From Rotaria socialis (lineage: Eukaryota > Rotifera > Eurotatoria > Philodinida > Philodinidae): DNA of 64,000 nt. Below the pieces are notes generated by a model that ran no database searches, was not told the origin of the DNA, and saw only the letters and a program-made list of their open reading frames with translations. The translations under genes and the position numbers were made by a program. The stretch spans positions 124,001 to 188,000 of the forward strand of contig CAJNYU010001455.1 of assembly GCA_905331475.1 (NCBI GenBank), written 5' to 3'. Below, one piece after another: positions 24,701 to 33,374 of this stretch; the first letter of the stretch is position 1; each line of letters starts with the position of its first letter.

Positions 24701-26582
24701 TTTACTTTTGTCAATTCGCGCAAAGCATCAATCATATCGCGTTGTGAGACTTCTTTATGAATTGCTCCTCCACAATTTTTTACTATGGATTCCAAACACT
24801 AAAAAAAGGAAACAAATATTAAAACAAAATACTTCACAGAACTCCTTCTAGAACTGTAATTTTATGCTTTTGAAGGTTCCATAATGGGTAAATAGACTTT
24901 TGATCCCCAAAAAAATGACTATTGATCACCAAAATGTGTTAGTTGCGAAATGATCACCAAAAATAGATACAAATGATCCCCAATCTATTTTATTGTGAAA
25001 TGATCACCAAAAAAATGTACAAATGATCCCCAATCTATTTTGTTGCGAAATGATCACCAAAAATAGATACAAATGATCCACAATCTATTTTATTGTGAAA
25101 TGATCACAAAAAATATATATTTGATCACCAATTTGCTTTTTGTGGAATGAATGGTAGAGTTGTGGTAGATAACGTGCTTATCTCAAAAGACAACTGATTG
25201 ATATGACATAGTTAAACAATAATCATAATTGGATCAAAATGATCTCATTAACTGAAAATAGTTACACAAAATGCTCTATCATAACAATGCAGAAAACTAA
25301 AAATGTGAAGTACAAAAAAAGTTCGAACAGCATGGTTACCATGATTTTGGTAGAACATATTTTCTGTTTCCATTGTTTATTGTATTTTGTGTAACTATAG
25401 TTGTTATTTATTATTCTATCTCTTATTGTATTGATAATAAATTCGGTGATCGAATATATATTTTTTGTGATCATTTCACAATAAAATAGATTGGGGATCA
25501 TTTGTACATTTTTTGGTGATCATTTCGCAACAAAATAGATTGGGGATCATTTGTACATTTTTTTGGTGATCAAAAATATTGCTACCCTTCCATAATTCCG
25601 ATTAAAGTAATCAATTTTATAGTAGACTAGTTACTATGAATGACAAAAGATGTTTAATGCTACCTATTTCAAGACTATCTTTCGTGTAGCGAACTGTGCG
25701 TTTGTTTCAATGTACTTATGAATCTTTCTCTGTTTCAATGCGATATAAATAACAAAACTCTCATTTTAGATCAAATTTCCCAAAAATTTTGATTCTACAC
25801 TCGAACGAAGAAACCAGCTGTGCCTTGAATATTTTCATTTCTTTCAACAAATAATTTTATTATATTTTCTAAGGTAACAAGGTAACAACAGTTGTATTTA
25901 CATGCGCAAGTAATTGAAACTAAATAAAAATCCTAGAAAAGAATTTTTTTTGCGTATATGACTACCGTTTGCAACGCCAAATCTTTCTGACAACCGCGTT
26001 TTTTTTGGCACAAAAATTTCTTACAATAACCAATAGTTTCTAGTCTGATACGGTCAAGCCTCCCAAACACGAAAGATGCAGTTTTTCAATGTACGTCATA
26101 GTAATGTTCTAAATCTATGAGAAAGTTATCGGCATAAAAACTAGTAACTATTCAACATTATAAACTATTTACGTCAGTTCAAGTTATCGCGAATCTGTAC
26201 AGGAGAATTTGTACATCAATAAAAATAGATTCTAAATAAAAATCATGCTAAAAATACATACATGAAGTGAATTAAGAATAACTCCTGGATTTTCATGGCC
26301 GAATTTTTTCTTAATTGCTTGTATTGGATATTTTGCTCTAAAATTTCAAGGACACATATTGTTTTGCTGCTATGATGTGAAAGAAAATTTTTCTTACGGC
26401 ACTTCTTGTGATTTCACAATATCGCAGAGTTGAAGAATCGTCTGCCAATCGGGTTCGATTAAAAGAGGACTTGTTGCTTTTTCTAAATAAAATCATTGTG
26501 AATATAGAAGAACTTGAAAAAACAAAATTTTACCAAATAATTTATCAAAAACTTTCGTGTTTGATATACCGAATAAACTCAT
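21796..26582 (-). CDS. HGS: HGS/Hrs (Vps27), ESCRT-0 subunit, 16 exons
   Basis: Sixteen exons join in frame: 26582-26534, 26482-26398, 26337-26262, 24798-24706, 24652-24589, 24540-24365, 24312-24273, 24218-24131, 24077-24005, 23948-23784, 23486-23334, 23279-23066, 23003-22831, 22765-22634, 22411-22156 and 21941-21796, giving about 660 residues (human 777). The protein binds ubiquitinated cargo on endosomes and starts ESCRT sorting. Domains in order: VHS (residues about 5-145), FYVE zinc finger (about 163-224) with intact WRDD, RKHHCR and RVC motifs, a ubiquitin-interacting helix (EESFQLALAISQSEAEEKE, about 260), the STAM-binding/coiled-coil segment (about 355-527), a Pro/Gln-rich tail, and a final clathrin box LITFD at the very C-terminus. 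Intron 3 is 1.46 kb because of a mobile element. An acceptor-like TTTTTAG lies 6 bases before the ATG. Confidence 0.95.
24886..25587. mobile_element. 702-bp MULE-like element with 9-bp target duplication
   Basis: This element sits in HGS intron 3. It starts GGGTAAATAG and ends GCTACCC, and is flanked by identical 9-bp repeats TTCCATAAT (24877-24885 and 25588-25596). The arms are built of about 50-bp tandem units containing AAATGATCACC and GATCCCCAATCTATTTT: three to four on the left (about 24900-25110), two inverted on the right (about 25467-25575). The core of about 350 bases is unique, with no convincing protein. A 9-bp duplication suits Mutator/MULE elements, but the short GGGTA ends are not diagnostic, so the superfamily is inferred. 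Confidence 0.8.
25597..26261 (-). other. Remainder of HGS intron 3, no other feature
   Basis: About 660 bases between the mobile element and HGS exon 3. No open frame or RNA gene is seen. An expanded intron of this size contrasts with the 40-200 base introns elsewhere in HGS. Confidence 0.5.
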
Positions 26583-26617
26583 ATTAATCTAAAAAGAAAA
26601 AGCAGAACTTAAAATAT
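26583..26617 (-). promoter_or_regulatory. 35-base intercistronic spacer with polyA signal and trans-splice-type acceptor
   Basis: Between the LCMT1 stop and the HGS ATG, the minus strand carries AATAAA overlapping the TAA stop (26617-26622), then a pyrimidine run TTCTGCTTTTTCTTTTTAG ending at 26589, then ATTAAT and the ATG. This is the arrangement expected at an operon junction resolved by spliced-leader trans-splicing. Confidence 0.6.
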
Positions 26618-27598
26618 TTATTCAAATGTTATTTTATTTAAACCGAGATTATTTTCATCTCGATATGCCCATGAAAAGCAATAATGTTCAAATAACTGTT
26701 CTAATAATTCTTTTTCATCTAAACCTCCATCGATCCTTTCTATTCGTCTTTTTTCGTTTATATTCAAATATTTTTTATAATATTCATTTAATGTTAAACA
26801 AAATGATGAAGTATAATTTGTATTTTTATATCGTTCACATTGACTATTTAATGATTGACATGATTCCATACCAATTAAATGACATGAACGTTGTTTTAAA
26901 TTTTCAAACATAATTTCTCCAAAACGATCGTTCATATTAATTTGTTCGAAGTTTAAAAATAAACAACATTGAGAAAATGTTTGAGATAAATACTTTAATA
27001 GATTTAATGAGTGTTCATTTGACATATAAATTAAAACACATTCACTTAGGAATAATGTTGGTTTTGTAAAATCAATAATACTATTCGTTGCAAGAAGTTT
27101 TAATTGATTATCTAATTGTGTTGTATTACGTAGATCAGCTGGTAAAATTGTATATAATGATGAATGAAATCCGCATGGAATTTTCAATGATTTATTATCC
27201 ATTGGTAATTTATTACGTAGAGAAGGTAAACGATGAATTTTATTTGATTTTAGTTCAGTGATTTCTTCGAAATCAATATCAACAAAATGTTTAAAACGAA
27301 GATTTTCATTATCTAATAAGTAAAATACTGTTGTGTCAAAACCACAGCCAAGATTTATTATTTGACAATCATTATTCGTTAGTTTTATAAACTTTTCAAT
27401 TAAATAACGAACACCATGAACGCGTACATAATAGCCAAGACTGATTTCTGGTGTACGTCGTTCTTGTTGTATTGAACCAGCGAGAATTTTTAAATACGGA
27501 TCATTCCAATATCCACGTTCAATTGCGTAGAGTTTACACTGACATGCATCATTATTTGTTGCAATTATGTTACTATTATCAACAGCACGTTTATCCAT
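26618..27598 (-). CDS. LCMT1: Leucine carboxyl methyltransferase 1 (PP2A methyltransferase)
   Basis: A single-exon protein of 326 residues from the ATG at 27598; human LCMT1 has 334. The enzyme uses S-adenosylmethionine to methylate the C-terminal Leu of the PP2A catalytic subunit, which controls B-subunit binding. The family pattern is clear: NNDACQCKLYAIERGYWNDPY at the start, RRTPEISLGYYVRVHGV, the SAM-binding loop IINLGCGFDTT near residue 80, then VDIDFEEI and the late LFLSECVLIYM. An in-frame ATG 12 codons upstream would add a hydrophobic stretch (FLIYSFKLFYN) not expected in this cytosolic enzyme; I take it as leader. It lies 35 bases upstream of HGS on the same strand. Confidence 0.93.
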   Translation of the reverse strand: MDKRAVDNSNIIATNNDACQCKLYAIERGYWNDPYLKILAGSIQQERRTPEISLGYYVRVHGVRYLIEKFIKLTNNDCQIINLGCGFDTTVFYLLDNENLRFKHFVDIDFEEITELKSNKIHRLPSLRNKLPMDNKSLKIPCGFHSSLYTILPADLRNTTQLDNQLKLLATNSIIDFTKPTLFLSECVLIYMSNEHSLNLLKYLSQTFSQCCLFLNFEQINMNDRFGEIMFENLKQRSCHLIGMESCQSLNSQCERYKNTNYTSSFCLTLNEYYKKYLNINEKRRIERIDGGLDEKELLEQLFEHYCFSWAYRDENNLGLNKITFE

Positions 27599-28004
27599 AT
27601 TATAAAACAACTTGAAACTATAGATAAGAAACAAAAAACAAGATAGAAATCAATGACGTTAAGTTAAATATTACTCACGTTGTTTATATAATGATGAGTA
27701 ATGATTTGTTTTAGGACTATTGATATTTCTATAGATTTGGATGCCTATATCGCTGTTTTTTTTCTGAACAGATGTCTGCTTTCATGTATTTGAACACGTT
27801 ACTCATTCGAGATTAAACAAACGTTTAGTGACATCTTTAGATTTTGTTGCAATTAGTAGGAATAATGAATCCATGAATGAATTTCAAGTAAGGTAAATGA
27901 TTTGATTTTTTAAAATTAATAGAAGAAGGTATTTTGGAGAATTACTTCCTAAATTATTTTTTGAATCCCCTTGATTATCTTTAGATGTCGTTAGTGTACA
28001 AATA
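27599..28004. promoter_or_regulatory. Upstream region of LCMT1-HGS
   Basis: About 400 bases of AT-rich DNA between LCMT1 and the Tc1-like element; the only room for a promoter of the LCMT1-HGS pair before the transposon. No specific site is recognised. Confidence 0.35.
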
Positions 28005-28221
28005 TAGTGGGTCGCAAAATTGATCAACCACCTTGTTGAATTTTTTTGTTTTTTCATATCTCAAAAGCTAAATGAATTATAATGGTCTGGGTTTCACCAT
28101 ATTGTAGCCCATGATATCTCGTATTCATACGCAAAATTTCAAGTCAAGATTTTAATCAGCTCAGTTTTTATTCGCGATCAAATAAGCATTTTGAGCCATC
28201 AGAGTGCAATGGTGATTCGTT

Positions 28222-28414
28222 AGGGTTGGATTCCGCTAAAATCCAACATCGGATCCGATTGGATCCAATACCAAGGATCCAACTGTAGGGCCGTGTCCAG
28301 GTATCCCTCAAGATTTCGTCGGTTTTATTGAAACATATATGATATTCGGCATATCCCCTGTCCGACCCTTGTCGGAATCCGATAGGATCCTACTGTCGGA
28401 ATGATTCTCCTGGG
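28222..28414. repeat. GGATCC-motif block inside the left Tc1 arm
   Basis: Within the left inverted repeat of the Tc1-like element lies a foreign block rich in GGATCC/GGATCCGAT and TCGGAATCCGA motifs. Part of it ends AACTGTAGGGCCGTGTCCAGG, resembling the end of the larger block at 31.4-31.7 kb. The other arm has only about 10 bases at this place. Confidence 0.6.
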
Positions 28415-28504
28415 AACTTCCTATCATTTTTCACCGCTGCAAAATTAATCAACCACTGGATAAAAAGAATTTTTTTCATAAAAAAAGAAGTTGTTTTAGC
28501 AGTT

Positions 28505-29580
28505 TCAATATCTCGTGGAATATCCTTTCATACGGATACATTCGTATAAACGATTTGGAGCTGATTCGACTAATTTATTAGTTACGTCCTGTCCGATAGT
28601 TTCCCATTCAGCCTGCAGTGTTTCTCGGAGTTCTTTTTGGTTTTTTGGCTGGTGTTTTTTCATACGACGTTCGAGTTCGTCCAAAAAATGCCCTATCGGA
28701 CTCATATCTGGCGAAAATGGTGGCCAAATTGAACGTTTTACACACTGTTTGTCGAGCCAATTCTTCACGACACGTGAAGTGTGTTCCGGGTCATTGTCCT
28801 GTTGAAACACCATTTCTTTTCCCAGTTGTAATTTCTTTGATAACTGAAACAAACTTTCAGCCAAAATTTCTTTGTACATTTCCCTGGTCATGTTACCGTC
28901 AACAAAGATCAAATATTCCACACCATTCCACGCAAAAGATCCCCAAACTTTCACATTTCCGCCTCCGTGTTTCACTGTTGGAACTGTACATTTTGGATTG
29001 AATTACTCTGTCGGTGTTCACCATATACCATAAACTTGCCGTCAGATCCGAAAAGATTGTATTTTGATTCGCCTGCCAGTAAGACTTGTTTCTAGAATAC
29101 CATGGGCTCATCCAGATACATTTTGACATAATTCAAACGTTTAAGTCGGCTTACCTTATTCATGTACGATTTTTTTCGAGCAACACGCCCGTATAATCCA
29201 ATTTCATGAGCGCAACGACGAATTGTGTCATTTGATATTATTACCCCTAACTCTTTTCCAATCTCATGTTTGACAGACGATGCTGATTTTCGTCGATTCA
29301 CTTTAATTTTTCGTTGAATGGCTTTGTCTACTCGTTCTGTGGTCTTTCTTTTACGACCACGGCCGAGAATACTGACTATACATTTTTTTTGTATTTAGTG
29401 CCCGTAGAATGAACTGTATTTCTCGAGCAGAGCAATTTCTCTGCTATATCACGTCCAGATCGTCTACCAAGAAACGTTTTAAAATAGTTTCTCGAAATTC
29501 ATGCGAATGCTCTTGTCGTACGGGCGTCATGTGTGTGTGATTAAGAAAAGATTCAATGGAGTCTTTTTCTCGCAACCAAA
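28505..29580 (-). pseudogene. Tc1-like transposase remnant (HTH plus DDE domain)
   Basis: The remnant reads in pieces on the minus strand. An N-terminal helix-turn-helix (EHSHEFRETILKRFL, then after a frameshift GRRSGRDIAEKLL) is followed by ILGRGRKRKTTERVDKAIQ, a second helix-turn-helix NDTIRRCAHEIGLYGRVARK, and the DDE domain (GESKYNLFGSDGKF, then GGGNVKVWGSFAWNG, FQQDNDPEHTS and SPDMSPIGHFLDELERR). Damage includes at least two frameshifts (about 29460 and 29015) and a stop after MVF at 29092. Only the middle catalytic Asp (QQDND) remains. The first (usually DES) reads GES, and the last acidic residue (usually PIEH) reads PIGH. It cannot encode an active enzyme. Confidence 0.9.
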
Positions 29581-29800
29581 TGTGTGTCAGATACAGACAA
29601 TAGTGTACAAAGACTAACTGGACTGAAATAATAGAGATATTCATGAATTGACGACGACTGTTGTATTCTTTTCTCCAGTGGTTGATTAATTTTGCAGCGA
29701 TGAAAAATGATAGGAAGTTAAGCGTTTTTAATAAAAACTGAACAGATTGAAATTTTGTGTATGAATACGAGATATCATAGGCTACAATATGGTGAAACCC

Positions 29801-30045
29801 GGATGCTAAGGTGTAGTTTTAATTCTTTATTCACAGGTTCGATAACATACACTTTAACAATAATAATACCACGAAGTGTGAGAACAAAACAAAACAAAAC
29901 ACAGGAGCAGATTTACTCGTCTCCTATTATCTCCAATGAGATAAGGAATACATAATAATATGTGTGGAGGAAAATAGGAAAAAGAAAGATAGTGCCATCG
30001 AGGTAGATGCTAATTATCTGTGTGTACATACACAGATCATAACAC
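29801..30045. repeat. About 245-bp insertion in the right Tc1 arm
   Basis: The left arm reads GGTCTGGGTTTCACC without a break. On the right the same sequence is split between 29800 and about 30046. The insert has an AC/AAAC-rich middle and no inverted ends that I can see; it encodes nothing obvious. Confidence 0.6.
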
Positions 30046-30133
30046 CAGACCATTATAACTCATTTAGCTAGTGTGATATGGAAAAAACAAAAAAATTCAA
30101 CAAGGTGGTTGATCAATTTTGCAACCCACTGTA

Positions 30134-31380
30134 TATATATTTAGTTTCGGCTAAAATTTTCCGCATTTTGCGAATGTCACATTGCCAATGTCTTGTCTAA
30201 ATCATAGACCAATTTTTCTTTATCAAGCGGTTGTCAATCATATATTAATTCATTTTTCAATCACAATACTTTTCATGTAGACGATGAAAACAATATCTTA
30301 TTCAAATTTACTCGGCAAACGAGTTTTGGTTACAAGAGTTTTTGATACGTATATAATTCATCTTCTCATAAATTATCACCAATGCATATTATATTTTTTA
30401 TTTTTGTTATTAGCTTGCAATCTATATTAAGCACTTTTCTTGGAAATGTATCAAAGATCTTTGAAATGAGTACGATATCAATTTCATGCCGACCAAGAAA
30501 CTGGAATCAAATCTTTATTTACTTTATTGAAACTTAATTTCGAAACATGATAATAACATATATTAATATTCTAATAAGACTCCCTAATGAATGTACTCAC
30601 CCAGCGAGTACTCATCATACATTTCTTGTGTATTCTGGCGAGATTTTGTAAAATACTCAGACATCTATATTTTGTTCTGCATCTTTCTAATGCGTTCAAT
30701 TTATTTTATTTAAAAACTGATGGTAGAAAAGTGACGTGCATGATAAGAACTTCAGAAACGAGTTGTTTTATTATCTTAAAATGCTTTTTAATTAGGACAT
30801 AAAGATAAAACATTTATCAACAGAATGCAAGAAAAACTAAATAAAATCTCTGTCGAAAACATTACAACATATGCAAACACAAACATAAACACCAATGAGA
30901 AATAAATTATGGATCGAATTAAGATACGCGATAACAATATAGATTCACTTTATATCGTTACAAAAAACACGAACATTTTAAATTGAAAGCTATTATCGTT
31001 AAGTAACAAATAAAAAACCGATGAACTGTCTTCTGTATGATAGATGTATCTTCAGAATATTGAAATTTATAATTTTGTGAAAAAATTCCTCATACGCCTT
31101 GTTTCATTAGTTTTCCTAAAAAAAATTAATTTTCTAAAACGATATTTCATCTTTGATTTAAGCTTTAAAATTTAAAATTTAACAAATAATTTTGTAATTT
31201 CAAATAAATATTTGATCTTACTCGAGAGGTGAGTAGCTGAACTGAAATGGATTTGTTTTTCTATTCTCTAAATAGCCAATTGACTACGGCACATGAATGA
31301 CTCATCAGAAAATATGGAAGATGAAATCGATAATTTGTTTAAAGAGTTTTTTTCAAAATTTCGATTCATTATGCAGTTCC
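30134..31380. other. Intergenic, no gene seen
   Basis: About 1.2 kb of AT-rich DNA between the Tc1-like element and the palindromic-motif blocks. Short open frames only; no RNA gene. Confidence 0.4.
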
Positions 31381-31387
31381 GAGGTCG

Positions 31388-31737
31388 ACTAATCCGGTGA
31401 CGAATTATATTGGATCCGATAACATCCTACTAACCGAGCAAATTCAATTGGATTCTGGGTTTCGGAATTATTGACGGATCCGAGGGAAGAATTTTAAAAA
31501 TTATCAAAATTCTGTTTAGTGCAAAAAAGCTTTTTAGAGATTAACTATAGCAGACGTTTTTAGCATATCGGATCTCAGAGTAGGATACGATCGAATATGT
31601 ATCGGATTCCGATCCTGTGATCCGAATCTCGGTCCGAAAACAGGAGCCGGTCGATTCTCGTGGGTTTTCATATGAGACCCGACGTAACCCGTTTTCAGAT
31701 CTGATTTGATCCAGTTGTAGGGATGAACGACCTGGGC
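31388..31737. repeat. GGATCCGAT-motif block, CCCAGGTCG-type ends
   Basis: The block starts near TTCCGAGGTCGACTAATCC and ends ATGAACGACCTGGG, so its ends are imperfect inverted copies. Inside are many degenerate copies of GGATCCGAT, TCGGATC and GATCCGA on both strands. It is locally GC-richer than its surroundings and encodes nothing. Confidence 0.55.
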
Positions 31738-31802
31738 TGTTCTTAATTACGCAATATTATTTTATTTTCATGCATCCTACTGCATAGATGTTTTGCTGAA
31801 CG

Positions 31803-31990
31803 AGTTGGGAAAAACGACGATGAGTACTACCTCGAGTACTCGTATTTTCGTGTACGAGTAATTCTTACGGAGAAAACTCATTGCAATACTCGTCATAGTA
31901 CACGAAAAGTATTGTTACACAGAAAATTCAGCGAGTACTCATTCGAGTAATCTGAGTACTCATGCTGCAAAGTTGTACTCGCTAGACGAG
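31803..31990. repeat. GAGTACTCG-motif block
   Basis: About 190 bases packed with GAGTACTCG, CGAGTACTC and CGTGTACGAG. These palindromic 8-10 base units are arranged as longer imperfect inverted repeats, for example TCGTGTACGAG against GTACACGA. The motif differs from the neighbouring blocks but the style is the same. No coding content. Confidence 0.55.
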
Positions 31991-32249
31991 TACTTTCACT
32001 AAGGGGCCTATCATGTTGCCCTGGCAAACATGACCCATTTGCCATTGGAATTGACAAAACATTTCTAATATTAACATCTATGAGGAAATAAATGATTTTA
32101 ACGAAATGAGCGTACTTTATATAATTCACATAAAGGAAAATGCATGAGCATTCAATCATATATTTCGAAAATAGTCTTTACAAATATTTAAAATGTTAGA
32201 AAGATGTGCGTTGGTCACGAAGCATTTCCGTTCGAATTTAATGAAAACC

Positions 32250-32538
32250 ACCCAGGTCGAGCATTACGGCTACCAGAAACGGTCGTATACGGCCGTAAAC
32301 GTTAACGTACACTGCCGTTTCCTGCCGTTTCTCACTGTAAATGGCCGTAACTTGACGTTTTGACATACACCGTATTACGGCCGTAATTAATCGTGTCGTA
32401 AACGGTTACTAACGACCGTAATGTGGTCGGATATTTCCGTATCCGATCGTATCCGATTGTTTATGGCACGACACAAAAACGACCGTAATACGGTGCATAC
32501 CAAACGGCCGTGTACGACACAATTGATCGACCTGGGCA
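32250..32538. repeat. ACGGCCGTAA-motif block, CCCAGGTCGA ends
   Basis: It starts CCCAGGTCGAGCATTACGG and ends GATCGACCTGGG, inverted ends of at least 10 bases. Inside are many copies of the palindrome TTACGGCCGTAA and derivatives (AAACGG, CCGTAT, CCGTATCCGAT). Longer pairings exist, such as ACCGTATTACGG near 32369 with its exact reverse complement near 32483. The open frames in it are shadows of the repeat. Confidence 0.65.
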
Positions 32539-32697
32539 TCCAACCCACTATAATAGCTTGTTCTAGAACAATTGCTGAAGGACTCTTGATTTTATGGAGA
32601 TATAAATGAGACATCTGTGTTTCGAAAGGCTAGATTTGTATTAAATTAGAAAACGGTATGAACTATCCGAATATTGACATATTCATCTCCAGTAGTG

Positions 32698-32851
32698 TCA
32701 AACTTGAAACTGAACTCAGTTGAAAATAGAAAATTTCAACTTTCAACTTTCAACTTATGGCGATATATGTGTGAGTCACTATTCTTCAGAATGTTATTGG
32801 TTTAAAAGTTGAAAATTTTAATTTTCAATTGAGTTCAAGTTTCAAGTTGGA
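32698..32851. repeat. TTGAAA/TTTCAAC inverted repeat
   Basis: Two arms of about 45-50 bases (near 32698-32750 and 32805-32851) pair as AACTTGAAACT...TCAACTTT, with a loop of about 55 bases. The left arm also has three direct TTTCAAC units. It is similar in style to the three palindromic blocks just upstream. Confidence 0.65.
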
Positions 32852-33202
32852 CATATATGTTCATCTCTTGATTATCATTTGGTCAAACGAAAAATTCTTA
32901 GTAGATTATTTTTGCTCTCTTGATTTCTTACTCATTAATAAAATGTTGTGACAAATTAGATGGTTTTCGTGAGATATAAGGAGAAAATTTTCAAGGTCAG
33001 CTTTAATCTAGCTCCCATGAATAACACCACCTTTTGCTCGGGATAAATTGGATTCCCACGGAATCTCTACACATTGAAGATTACTTTTTAAAATATAATA
33101 TCATTTCTTCTATAAAAAAACGTTCGTCACATTCATAGCTCTTCCAAAATTATTCAAATTCTTCAGAAACTATTGATTAATATATTTTCAAAACTACCTC
33201 CC

Positions 33203-33374
33203 GTTATAGAAGACCCTCCTGGAGAGAAAGTTTGCCAGACATAATAGAAGACCCCTCCTGGAGAGAAAGTTTACCAGACATAATAGAAGCCCCTCCTGGA
33301 GAGAAAGTTTGCCAGACATAATAGAAGACCCCTCCTGGAGAAAAAAAATTGTCCGACGTAATAGAAGACCCCCT
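33203..33374. repeat. 39-bp tandem repeat (GAAGACCCC type)
   Basis: Four to five copies of a 38-39 base unit with ATAATAGAAGACCCCTCC and GAGAGAAAGTTTGCCAGAC. Single related units recur near 34057 and 34098, the last ending in the palindrome AAGACCCGGGGTCTT. The stretch 33203-34115 could be one element with this motif at each end. No protein is seen between. Confidence 0.75.

Larger units (their letters stand above)
28005..30131 (-). mobile_element. Decayed Tc1/mariner element with IR/DR ends
   Basis: The ends are near-identical inverted copies of AGTGGGTYGCAAAATTGATC, flanked by TA on each side (28003-28004 and 30132-30133). Each arm has an outer and an inner direct repeat (CAAAATTGATCAACCACC outside, CAAAATTAATCAACCACT inside at about 28440 and 29688), the IR/DR layout of some Tc1-like transposons. 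The arms are about 200 bases, but each is interrupted: 28173-28414 on the left and about 29801-30045 on the right. A broken transposase lies between them on the minus strand. Confidence 0.93.

Noticed and set aside
28515-29001. Plus-strand open frames opposite the transposase
   Set aside because: The minus strand carries clear DDE-transposase motifs; the plus frames are shadows.
32387-32614. Open frames on both strands across the ACGGCCGTAA block
   Set aside because: They follow from the GC-richer palindromic repeat, which lacks stop codons by composition; the two strands mirror each other.
33203-33374. Possible CRISPR-like array (regular repeats of about 39 bases)
   Set aside because: The units are directly adjacent without spacers and the genome is eukaryotic; this is a plain tandem repeat.
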